This document shows, piece after piece, positions 12,026-22,618 of a stretch of DNA of 64,000 nucleotides. The translations under genes were made by a program, and so were the position numbers. The DNA comes from Hypericum androsaemum. Lineage: Eukaryota; Streptophyta; Magnoliopsida; Malpighiales; Hypericaceae. The stretch is taken from assembly GCA_963995505.1 (NCBI GenBank), contig OZ023184.1, positions 11,486,308-11,550,307 on the forward strand, written 5' to 3'. How positions within the stretch are numbered: position 1 is the stretch's first letter; every line of letters starts with the position of its first letter. The notes under the pieces were generated by a model. The model saw nothing but the letters and a program-made list of their open reading frames with translations, made no database searches and had not been told where the DNA came from.

Positions 12026-12707
12026 CGTTGATTCGTTGATCCCAAAATTGACGGTGCTAATCATCAACAACATTCCAAATTTCTTAAGCATGTCAGGGAA
12101 ATAACTCATAAATTAGCTTATCTTTCATTTAGGCAATCGAGAGATTTTCTGCTTACCATTGCATTTTCGTCGAAGATTTAAGTCAGACCACCCAAGCATA
12201 AGATCACCTTGCAATCATCATTTGAAAAATCTAACTTTATCCAGCACCTCAAGCTTGTGAACAAAGTATATCTCCACATTGACAAGTCACTTAATAAAAC
12301 TTCTTGTCAAAATCTCTCAACCAGTCCTCAAACTTTTGCCAACTTCACAATCAATCCCAAATTCCCCAAATCAGCCAAATTCCCAATTCCAAACCGTAAT
12401 TTGAGAAAGGTAAAAAATCAAACCGATCTCAAGGCGGCAGAACTGTGGAGGTGGTACGGCCGATAGATGCCTTGGCTGAAGGAGGCTAGGATGGAGTAGT
12501 GGCATCTGAACGGGCAGTCCTTGGACGAGCTAAGGCGGTTCGCGGTATGGGCGCTGGTGGCTCGCTGTCGTTTGGGTTTTCGAAACCCAGAGTCTCAAAC
12601 AGAGAAATAGGTCCCGACTTAGCTCCTTGTACAATGCACAAGGCGACTAGAGTGGTGGGGTATGTGGACGGAGCTTGCGATGAACGGCATCCGGCTGACA
12701 GCGAAGG
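12026..12707. other. Unassigned sequence, GC-richer near 12430-12700
   Basis: Overlapping frames of about 100 codons exist on both strands at 12486-12819, but none resembles a known protein and several run into the adjacent TRIM element. The base composition from 12430 differs from the AT-rich surroundings. It could be a gene fragment or a 5' exon, but I cannot support a product. Confidence 0.3.
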
Positions 12708-13308
12708 TGTAGTGCCCCGTGATCTGACTGACTGTCTCCCTAGACCAACACCGGTCTTTTCCAAAGTATTTTGTCTCACACGCATCCCAAAAAACTTCAC
12801 AGGAGGTCACCCATCCTGATCCTACTCCCGGCCAAACACATTTAACCTTGAAGTTCTCTCAGGATGTGCGCGAGAAAAGAAGGTACACCTTGTTAGTATA
12901 GATAGTACCAATCAAATCACTTAAAGCTTTTAGACATAACATATCATTTTCAGAGTATCACATACACCCACTCCTTAAATACGCGACGTCCTTGTCGTGC
13001 CAGACAGATTACACAATAGTCTCAGAACCGTATTTGCTCTAGTACCAAATATAACGCCCCGTGATTCGACCGTCTCCACAGACCAATACAGGTCTTTTCT
13101 AGCGTACTTTATCCTCACTCGCATGCATCCCAAAAAACTTTCTAGGAGGTCACCTATCCTGATCCTACTCCTGGCCAAACACGTTTAACATTGGAGTTCT
13201 CTCAGGATGTGTGGAAAAAGAAGGTACACCTTGTAGATATGAATAGCCAAATCAAACCACTTAAGTATTTCAGACAGTATATATCATTTACGGGGGTATC
13301 ACACAAGG
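12703..13308 (-). mobile_element. Cassandra-type TRIM retrotransposon with 5S rRNA-like LTRs
   Basis: Two direct repeats, 12708-12962 (255 bp) and 13050-13303 (254 bp), flank an 87-bp interior. On the minus strand each LTR starts TGTGATAC. The 3' copy ends GGGGCACTACA; the 5' copy has the mutated end GGGGCGTTATA. Next to the 5' LTR is TTTGGTACTAGAGC (13036-13049), a diverged initiator-tRNA-Met primer site. Before the 3' LTR is a purine tract AAGGAGTGGGTGTA. Each LTR holds a 5S rRNA-derived block (12786-12858 and 13127-13200), seen on the minus strand as AGGATGGGTGACCTCCT in one copy and a close variant in the other. This is the hallmark of Cassandra. Flanks GAAGG (12703-12707) and CAAGG (13304-13308) match at four of five positions. 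No coding capacity. Confidence 0.88.
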
Positions 13309-13358
13309 GTTGACGACGACGGCCCTGGGTTCTCTCAAAAACCCTAATTACCAACAAA

Positions 13359-14907
13359 TGTAGGCGGAGCATGTGGATATGCAACCACAAATCTGTTGAT
13401 TCTGCAAAATACCAGAAACATGCTATAGTCTCGATCCGATGATTCTACGAATATTGGAAAACTACAGAGAACAAGGGGAAACCCTATATTTTTATTTATT
13501 AAAGTCAACCCACTAAAACAATAAAAAATGTGTCTTATTTATAAAGAAAAAAAACCTATTAACCAAAATTATACTATAAATCAGACTCATAATGATAATT
13601 AATAAATATATCTACATCGATCTTCATCGATTCCCCTTTAAGTAAACAAAGTCGGTATGACCCAACTAACCATAGTGATAAAAACCAATGTTTGAGGAGT
13701 GTTTGTCGTGGGTAATAAGGATAAAAGCCTTTGTTTTTTTACGCCAATTAGCATTTTGGGCCTTAAAGCCCATTTTTCATTTTATTGAACCAGTCAATAT
13801 GTCCAACATCTAATAAATTTTACTATATATATTATTATTTAATTAAATTTAAATTAATTAAATAATTATAATTATAATTCCATCTCATAGAATTATAATA
13901 TTTCTCTAAGATTAAATATTCTTGATCAAATCAATATTTAATCTAACCAATTTCAATTCGTAAACTAATACTACTTGTTGTATGACCCATAGGTCCTTAA
14001 AAGTCAAGCAATTAGTCGAACTAACGGTCTTAGTCGAACCCTAGACAATAGACCAGATAATCTCAACATATGAGGTACGTTGCGAGGATACTGCAACTAC
14101 CTGTAATGTGAAGCTCACAGTGATACGGTCTTTTCATTCGCAAATACTCGATTAAGTCTTAAACATGATTAAGTGTCTATTCAAATAATTTAATCATATT
14201 ATCTCATTCTACTAATTGATTATATTGTCACTTTTAGACACCATTCCAAAAGTGACTAATGGTCCAATTAGTTATGAGAAGACAAGTATTCTATCCAAGT
14301 CTATTTGAGGAATGAATCATATTCTTGGCTCAAGTACCACGAACATGCACTTTGTGATGTTCCCAACACATGTCGTATCTATCTCGTCAAGAGTGCAAGC
14401 GTTGGTCATTGTCAAAACCCATCACTCCGTACATGTTGTGCGTATTGACCTCAAGTCAGAGGACTATTACACTACTCCACAAACCGATACTTCCGTAGAT
14501 ACGTAAATAGAATACACCAAACGGTTTCTCGGTCGGGCATGCCAATACTCTCCAAAGTATCTGTGCATCCATCATGAAATACCTAGCATCTCGTAGTTGT
14601 GAGAACCACTATATCCTCTAAGGATATGATGCAGATCGCAGACCAATCTCAATCGCATCATCGATATTCCGTTCTCGATGATCATTGATTGTGACTATTT
14701 GAGAACCATGTTCATAGTCATTGAAATCTCACATTCTTAATGACAACATTAGTTCATGGGAACACTAACATGAATATACGCAAACAATCAAACATTATAT
14801 TCAATAAGTGTAATGCCGAGTATTATAAATCAATAATACGAAATAACTGAATATGATCAAGTACAATGTCCTTACTAGGATTATCTCTAGGACATATATA
14901 CTAACAA
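13359..14907 (-). repeat. 3' LTR of the decayed Copia element
   Basis: On the minus strand the LTR starts TGTTAGTATATATGTCC at 14907, directly after a purine-rich tract GCCAAGTGGGTGAT that follows the pol stop codon. It ends about CTCCGCCTACA at 13359, which gives TG...CA termini and about 1.55 kb. The right edge is well supported. The left edge is inferred from the CA terminus and the matching fragment at 11880-12025. No partner LTR was found on the 5' side. Confidence 0.65.
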
Positions 14908-14921
14908 TCACCCACTTGGCT

Positions 14922-17900
14922 TAGAGCCAATCACCCATATGTCTAACACCCAGACACTCTAAGTGTCTGGCATGCTTTTGAACATTAAGTAGTTTGGTGA
15001 AAGCATCAGCCAGGTTATCCTTTGTGGAAATACGTTCTAATTCTATTTTGGTTGTTGAATCAGTGGTCGTATCTTGCTTGGAACTATTCTAGCTCACCAT
15101 TCCGCCATTGAGCATGAAGGCATACCTCGATTATGACTGAAAGTCATCAAGGTTAGTCATAAAATTGGCATCGGTAAACCCAATAACCACAAGTTCTGAC
15201 TGTCCACCATAAACTAAGAAATATTCTTTAGTTCGTCTAAGATATTTCAGAATGTTCTTAACAGCAATCCAGTGAAGTTCAACTGGGTTCTTATGGAATC
15301 TACCAGTGATGCTGATAGCGTATGCCACATCGAGTCTAGTGCAAGTCATGGCGTACATGATTGATCCAATCGCAGACGCGTATAAGATACCTTCCACGTA
15401 CTCGATTTCTGCTTCTTCAGAAGGACAATCCTTCTTTGACAGCTTAATCCCATAATTTGTAGGTAGAAAACCTCTCTTAGAGTCTTCCATTTTAAAATGC
15501 TTCATTATCTTATCTATGTATATGAATTGTGACAGCCCCAACATTCTGCTAGATGTATCTATATAAATCTTTATGCCAAGGATGTAGCAGACTTCACCGA
15601 AGTCCTTCATCGTGAAGGTCTTGGACAACCAATCTTTCACAGATTGCATAAGCGGGATACTGTTTCCCAAAATCAATATGTCATCAATATATATGTGATA
15701 ATGAAAACAATCTTATCCCTGCAGCATTTTTGATAAACGTATGGATCTTTCGCATTCCTGACGAAGTCAAATGATTTGATAGCTTCATCAAAACGGATAT
15801 TCCAACTCCTAGAAGCTTGCTTTAATCCATAAATAGACTTTTGCAGCTTGCATACTAATTTTGGATTTGACTTGGATACAAAACCTTTTGGCTGTGTCAT
15901 AAACACTTTCTCCTCGAGATTCTCATTAAGAAAAGCCATTTTGACATCCATCTGCCAAATCTCATAATCATAGTATGCAGCTATAGCAAGTAAAATTCGA
16001 ATGGACTTGATCTTTACAACTGGTGAAAAGGTCTTGTCATAGTCAATGCCCTCGTGTTACTTATAACCATTTTCCACCAACCTAGTCTTGTAGGTTTGCA
16101 CCTTGCCATCTGCCAAATCTCATAATCATAGTTTGCAGCCGATGGGACTAACCCCTTCAGGCAATTCCACCAAGCCCCAGACTTAATTTGTGTACATCGA
16201 GTCCATCTCAGATTTCATGGCTTCTATCCACTTCCCTAAATTGATGTCTAACATCGCTTCAGTATAAGTCTTAGGTTCATCCTTGTCCAAAATTTCTACA
16301 TCATCATGTTCCTCCATGAGGAAAGTAAACTTGACGGGTGGATGATGAATCCTAGTAGACTTATAGAGTTACGTTTGTGCAGGCTATTCATTTTGATCGT
16401 AAAGAGGTTCTTCTGTAATGATCTGATCAACGCTAGGAGAATTTTCAGGAGCAACACTTTCGCACGTTTCCTGAGCAGGAGATTGAACAATGTCCAAATT
16501 ATTATCATTCAGTCTAATTGGGGTATCTTGTGCATGCGAGTTATCCCTAACTACGCTCCCACTGACTGGAAGACTATCACCTAGTGAAAGACTCCCACCA
16601 TGAGAATTACTAAATGCTCCCACTAATTCCTTGTTTTGGTTATCTGATAAGTCCTCAGCCTCAGCATTACTTTGTGGTTCTTGAATTTCTTCAAGCTCTA
16701 TCTTTCTACGACCTTGTCCTTTAAAGACATAGTCATTTTCAAGGAATGCCGCCTGTCTAGAAACAATAACCTTATGTTTCTCAGGGAGATAGAAATAATA
16801 TCCTTTTATTTTCTTAGCATCTTCTTCACATAGGCAGGGCAACCCACGTCTTGATATGCAAGAATGATGGCTTCTTTCTACACCATAACTTATATGGTAT
16901 GCTTTCAACTGATTCAGATGGGATCCTATTCAAAATGTATATTGAGGTTTGGAGTGCAAAATCCCAAAGAAATGTTGGAAGAGAGGAGAAACTCATCATG
17001 GACCTTACCATGTCCAACAGGGTTCGGTTCCTCCTTTCAGACACACCATTCATTTGTGCTATTCCAGGTGGTGTCCACTGTGATTGGACTCCATGTAACT
17101 TTAAATAATCCAGGAATTCATGGCTAATGTATTCACCTCCTCGATCTGATCGAAGAGTCTTAATACTCTTCCCAAGTTGTTTCTCTACTTCTGCTTTATA
17201 CTCCTTAAACTTCTCAAAAGCCTCGGATTTGTGTTTTACAAGAAACACATACCCACACCTAGAGAGGTCATCAGTAAAAGTAATGAAGTATCCGAAGCCA
17301 GCCTTGGTCCACACACGTCGCTGTGAACCAGCTCTAGCACTTCTTTGGCTCTTACCTCTTTCCTTGTAAAGGGTTTGTTGGTCATTTTACCTTTGAGACA
17401 AGATTCACAATTTCCATAAGACTCGAAGTCAAATGGGGTTAAGTAGTTTAACTTTCTTAACCTTGCAATTCTTTTCTCATTGGCATGACCAAGTCTACAA
17501 TGCCATAAGAAGGTGGAAGTTTTCTAATTACTTAATTTGAGGTTCTTGTTTTGCACATTAAGAACATCATGCCCACTATTTAACAAGTATAAACTATTCG
17601 AAAGAGAGGTATTTCCATAAATAATACTATTTAACGTAAAGTAGCAACTACTATTAGAAAAATGGAAGGTTTTGCCTTCAATATCCAACATTGGAATGGA
17701 AAGAATGTTTCTAGTAATAGACGGAAAAAAATAATAATTATTAAATTCCAATTTATACCCACTGGGTAAGTCTATACTATATGTCCCTACACGCTCAGCA
17801 GCAACTCGTGTTCTATTTTTCACGCATAGGGCGATCTCACCCAGTCTAACTGCCTTGCCGTCTTTGAGACCCTGCACATTCGTACAAATGTGTGAGCCAC

Positions 17901-18812
17901 ATGTGGTATCTAATACCCAGCAGTCAGATCTATTAGTGGACATGTTTATCTCAATTACAAACATACCTCTTCCGGAGCCAGAAACACCTAGTGCCTTATT
18001 TTCAGCAGCCAGAACCTTGCAGTCTCTCTTCCATTGCCCCTTTTGCTTGCAGTGGAGGCACACATCCTTGTCAACCTGCTCTTTCTTTTGAATACCACCC
18101 TTAGGATTAAGGAACTTGGACTTATAACTATTCTTAGCCCTGTTCTTCTGTTTCTTTTTGCCTTTAAATGCAAAGCCAGAAGAGGAGCCCACTATGGGCA
18201 CGTTCCTTTTCTTTGAAGTAGTTTCTTCAAAAGTCTTAAGCATGTTATCCAGCTCAGGCATATTCGCCTCTGCCTTATTCATATTGTAGTTCACTATAAA
18301 GCTAGAATATAAATCAGGAAGCGACTGAAGAAAGGCGCACACCGAGACGTCGTTCTTTAGTTTGATACCCAGAGTACCCAACTTCTCGATGAGCCCAATC
18401 ATCTTTAGAACATGAGGTGAGACCTTCCCTCCTTCAGACATCCTACACCTGAAAAGATCCCTTATGACTTCATATTTCTCAGAACGAGATTCAGAGTCAA
18501 AAAGATCCTTCAAGTGCCTCAACATCTCATAGGGATTCATACTCTCATGCTGCCTTTGTAGCTCAGGTGTCATACCAAGCAACATAACACAATGCGCCTA
18601 CTTCGCATCATCCTGATGCTTCTTCTAATCCTCTACGTCAAACGTAGCAAGTTCAGGAGAACCAACCATATGGGTTACAGGGATGGGCGTGTACAACACG
18701 TACTCAGTCCTTTCTTGCCTTAGCACCAACACATGTTTTGATGCCAATCTAGAAAATTTGGCCCAACCAACTTGTTCGATTCCAGTATAAATCTCAACGA
18801 CATGTTAGCCAT
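14922..18812 (-). pseudogene. Copia-type gag-pol, degenerate
   Basis: A minus-strand polyprotein from a probable ATG at 18812 to a TAA at 14924-14922. In order: a gag domain (LRHLKDLFDSESRSEKYEV), a zinc knuckle CLHCKQKGQWKRDC, a protease with CWVLDTTCGSHIC where active copies have D-[ST]-G (the Gly is Cys here), an integrase core (WTPPGIAQMNGVSERRNRTL), and RT (DVKMAFLNENLEEKV, YGLKQASRSWN). After FTDANF the RNase H is cut short: ALNGGMVS-like sequence passes quickly to DNLADAFTK-like sequence and VRHMGDWL-stop, so the central part is missing. Several frameshifts and stops break the frame, for example near 17520, 17314 and 15673. Function in life: copy-and-paste transposition through a cytoplasmic particle. 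Confidence 0.88.
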
Positions 18813-20100
18813 TTCAACACACCTAAAGAAATAAAATTAAAATGGGAATTAAAACACATAATTCATATGATCAACATCCAGCAATCAAAATAAACACGAC
18901 CTTTATATTTATTTTGTCTCCATTATTTTCACATGCTCAACGACCTCATATGAAGAGTACGAATTTATATCTAATATAAATCATAATAGACTAGGATCCA
19001 CATTCCTACTATCATAATCACCTGCTTTGGCTGGTGACTGTAATAGCAGAACTGGTAAGTCTCCAAACCAATTGCAGTTTCTATAATTCCTAGTTATCGG
19101 ACCCAGTCCAATCGATGTCCCCTCATTGTTTTCTTGCTTTGGCTAGTGAAACAACTTAGGTGGTTTGCAACCATCACACGGCGACACTTACATGTCTCTA
19201 TAGGAGTTCCATTAGACGTAGCTCCAAGCAAAAGACTTTGGTCTTAAATACTATAGAGCGAAATCTCGATTTCTCTTAATTATGATGGGAGACATCATTC
19301 ATTCTAAATGAAAACCATATTTAAGTTTAAGGAACATTTCTCGTCGGGGTATTTAAGCTTAAACAAGATCCATAAATAGTTCGCATAATATTTCATGAGA
19401 TCCAACTCAGAAAAATTAAATGTAAACAATTGCTAGAATCTAATTCAGAATTTTAAGATTAGGCTAGGGACCCAATTGCAATTTTAGAATTAATCCAGGG
19501 ACTAAAATATAATTTGCCAAAAATTCGTAAATTTCAGAAACATCCGATGACCAAACTGTAATTTTCTGGATTTGCAAATTTACAAATAAGTCCCTTCAAT
19601 TAACCAGGGATCAAATTGCAATTTTATGATTAATCCAGGTACCAAATCGTAATTAACCATCAAATTCAAAATTACAGAAACACCCCAGGGACATTTCTGC
19701 AATTTCAGATTCCAACAATTGCGCAACGTCCCTGAAAAAATCAAATTTTCAAGGGATGTCCCTAGGACAAATTACAGTATAGTCCCTGACCAACAAAATC
19801 TGATAGCCGCAGATCCGATCGACACTGCCGCTGCCACGACGAAGCCCATGACCGGGCTAGTTCACCGGTGGTCCTTTACCCTGGCTTGTGACACATGGCG
19901 GCCGGAAACTCCCACGCGGCCTAGCTGCCTCTAAGGCAGCCAGCACCGCGCCTCTTGCCAGGTGGACAGTAAAACTACGGCGTTTTAGCCTATTGGCAAA
20001 CTAGGTGGACATTTTATCCCCGTCATCCAGAGTGGCCCATATAGTACAAAAGATTGGAAAGCACATGGATTGAATTACCAATTTGAAATCACACGCCCTA
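18813..20100 (-). other. 5' leader side of the Copia element; no 5' LTR found
   Basis: Upstream of the gag ATG the minus strand reads TTTATTTCTTTAGGTGTGTTGAA, which looks like a splice acceptor (TTTCTTTAG). Farther upstream lies AT-rich sequence with repeated GGGACCAATTGCA-like phrases (19450-19700), then a GC-rich patch at 19800-19990. I found no copy of the 3' LTR and no tRNA-Met primer site here. Either the 5' end was lost or this is an unusually long leader. Confidence 0.4.
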
Positions 20101-20439
20101 AAAATGATATCGGTGAAACCACATATAGGTAAACTTTACTTTTCCCATTTCATTATATAAATTGAATTGGGCTCAAACTAAGGGAATTGTTTGATTAGAG
20201 ATAAGATTAGGTTGTCCAAAAGACATTAGCATAATATCTCAATTTCTGAGTGGTGATTGGGTGTTGAAAACGCACGCCCAAAGGTATCATACTGTTGGGT
20301 CGGCAAATTTCATTTTGGTACAAAATATTTTTATGCTATTTTATTTTATTACATTTTAACTTCGACGGAGCATAACTTTTGACTCGTTTGGAGTTTTTGC
20401 TATTGTAATATATTTCAGAAAGAAAAATTAACGTTCTAC

Positions 20440-20960
20440 ACAAACTATGGCTTTGCGTTTTGAAAATCAATATGTCTTCAGCTTTTTCCGTTGGGATGAT
20501 TTTGCCGTAGATTTTTTTGCCGTTGGAATGATTTGCCGTTGAAAAACTTGATTTGCCGTTGAAAATTGATGTGCCGTTGTGATTTTACAGTTGAAAAATT
20601 TGATGTGACGCTGTGATTTTTTTTTGTTAAAAATTTTTGCGGTTGGGATTTTTTGCCTTGGGATGATTTGTTGTTGAAAAACTTAATTTGCCGTTGGAAT
20701 TTGATGTGTCGTTGTGATTTTGCCGTTGAAAAACTTGATGTGCCATTGAAAAAATTAAAATGTACGAAAATAAAATCGCTTAAAAAATTTTAGTACCAAA
20801 ATTTCATTTAGCCATTACTGGAAAAAATAATATGTAAAATGCAATCGCGTAAAAATATTTCGTAGCAAAGTGAAATTTAGACATTACAGGAAATGCAACT
20901 GCCGAAAAATATTCGGTACCAAAGTGAAATTTATCTTTACTGGAAAAAATTAAAAAGGGG
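20440..20960. repeat. Degenerate TGCCGTTG minisatellite and ~58-bp repeats
   Basis: From 20505 to 20745 the phrase TTTGCCGTTGAAAAACTTGAT and variants (TTTGCCGTTGGAATTTGAT, GTGCCGTTGTGATTTT) recur about every 20-30 bases. From 20750 to 20950 a second pattern of about 55-65 bp recurs roughly three times (AAAATATTTCGTAGCAAAGTGAAATTTAG and relatives). Both are diverged and non-coding. Confidence 0.7.
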
Positions 20961-22130
20961 GGCACGCGGGCTGGGTCCATTTTTAGTTATCAGCAGTACC
21001 CAATCCAGCCTGCTTAATTTTTAACCACTGGGGGTCAGTATCTTTAACCAGTAGAGCTTACAATTCTATTCTTATAAGAACAGGCGGTGGCTAGAGGTTG
21101 CTCAGATATGGTGTATAAAATACAACTTTTTCCTAAAATAGATATATTTCAAAGTATATCTAATTTAAAATATTGTACCAACTTAGAATTATGCGCCGGA
21201 TCTTATCGTATTTAGACAGCAGTCTCAATCAAAACAAGATGTAGACAATCTAGATAGGAGATAATCTTACCACCTAAATCACTTAATCATGTCTCAAGTT
21301 CGAGTCTTTCGAAACACAAAAATGTTAAATATTGTGAACTATAAATTAGCCATTTTACATGGCCAAAAATATAAATTGACTCATGACGTCAGCGAGTAAA
21401 CTAAGAGTTCAATATTTGCAAGCACGGAAGACGATAGTTGAATATTGTGAACAATAAGGTGCTCATTGGACATTTAGTTATACATGTGGGACCGCAGGAT
21501 AATTTGTTAAAAAAATAAACCCGAGCTCCGAGACAGATGCTGCTCACAATCACGACAAACATGTCACATGGAATAATACTTTTTCATACAAGATTACAAC
21601 GATATTATCGGTCCGCACAAGCTTGTTTGAATATTAAATTAAGAACCGTGTATCGGTAGGACACGCATGTGATCACAACTGAGTCTATATCTAGTTCAAT
21701 TTAAAATGCAATAAATAGAAAAAGATGCCTGTCGACAGAATAAGAAGCCACCAACGTTATGGTTTTGCATCAGCTGTAAGAGTATGGTTTGGCAATTGGA
21801 ATTCGAAGTCAATCTTGGCGTCCTTGCGGATAATTAAAAAACTGAAAGCCTGGTGAATATATACAACATCCGAAAACGAAGGCTGGAATATCGGCTCGAC
21901 AGATCCATGATGTATTCATTTTGATTTGATCTAGACTCGATTTTTTATTTTAAACAGATAAAGACATTTATCTATATCTATAAAATATTGTTCAAGATTT
22001 TATGTTGATTTTTGAAGATGATATTAAATTATATCAAAATACTAATTATTAAACCTAAAAAGAAAATATCAAATTCCTAAAACGACAATTGCAAGTCCCA
22101 ACTCTTAAAGTCTTATACCGTTACTCATTG
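20961..22130. other. Intergenic, no gene recognised
   Basis: AT-rich, only short frames, no recognisable coding motif, RNA gene or element terminus. Confidence 0.5.
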
Positions 22131-22595
22131 CCCAGTGGCACGGGCTAATTTCTCTAATGTCCGAGATTGCAAAGGAGGGCCGAGAAACGAGCGAACAAGA
22201 GTAAAGATCCCTCCACCAAATGACAATTCGGGATGCCAAGGAACATCATCTAAAAGGAAGGTCAAGAAACATCATTTTAGGTGGTCAAAATGGAGTTACA
22301 GTGGATCATTTCGACCAATCGGAAGTGCCCTTGTATTTATGATTTGTGGCTGTTAAGTAGGCTAGGAGTAGTATATAAGGGGTATTTTCCTCATTTCTAA
22401 ATCATCCCTCGTTCCTTTGTACTCCAATACATTGGTCTAATATACAAATAGTCCCACTTGTAAAAGCATACTTGTGTGTTCTTTCTCTCCTCTTTTGGGT
22501 TAATTAGTGAGATTTAGTGAGAGTAGGCTGACTGAGGTTAGAAGAGCATGAGTGTCGCACGAGCAACTTGCGTGTGAAAGTTTTTGCTCGAGACA
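22131..22595 (+). repeat. Probable 5' LTR of a Ty3-type element
   Basis: The block ends ...GCTCGAGACA two bases before a primer-binding site, so its right edge is well placed. The left edge (TGCCCAGTGGC near 22131) is a guess from the TG terminus. A TATA-like GTATATAAGGGG lies at 22371-22382, with CT-rich sequence after it, as expected of an LTR promoter. No matching 3' LTR was found near 28.5 kb. Confidence 0.5.
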
Positions 22596-22597
22596 GA

Positions 22598-22609
22598 TGG
22601 TATCAAAGC
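22598..22609 (+). promoter_or_regulatory. Retrotransposon primer-binding site (initiator tRNA-Met)
   Basis: TGGTATCAAAGC differs at one base from the common plant primer site TGGTATCAGAGC. It sits 2 bases after the inferred LTR end and 10 bases before a gag-like ATG at 22619. Confidence 0.8.
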
Positions 22610-22618
22610 AAAATCACG

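Noticed and set aside
12486..12819. Overlapping 100-codon frames on both strands as host genes
   Set aside because: They extend into the Cassandra LTR, lack known motifs and contradict each other on opposite strands.
12786..13200. Two 5S rRNA genes on the minus strand
   Set aside because: Only part of 5S is present, with several changes, and both copies lie inside direct repeats flanked by a primer site and purine tract, which fits Cassandra LTRs.
18735..18746. Minus-strand TGGCATCAAAAC as a Copia primer-binding site
   Set aside because: It is in frame within gag and encodes part of DWHQNM in the conserved LVGPNFLDWHQ-like motif. The gag ATG lies farther upstream at 18812.
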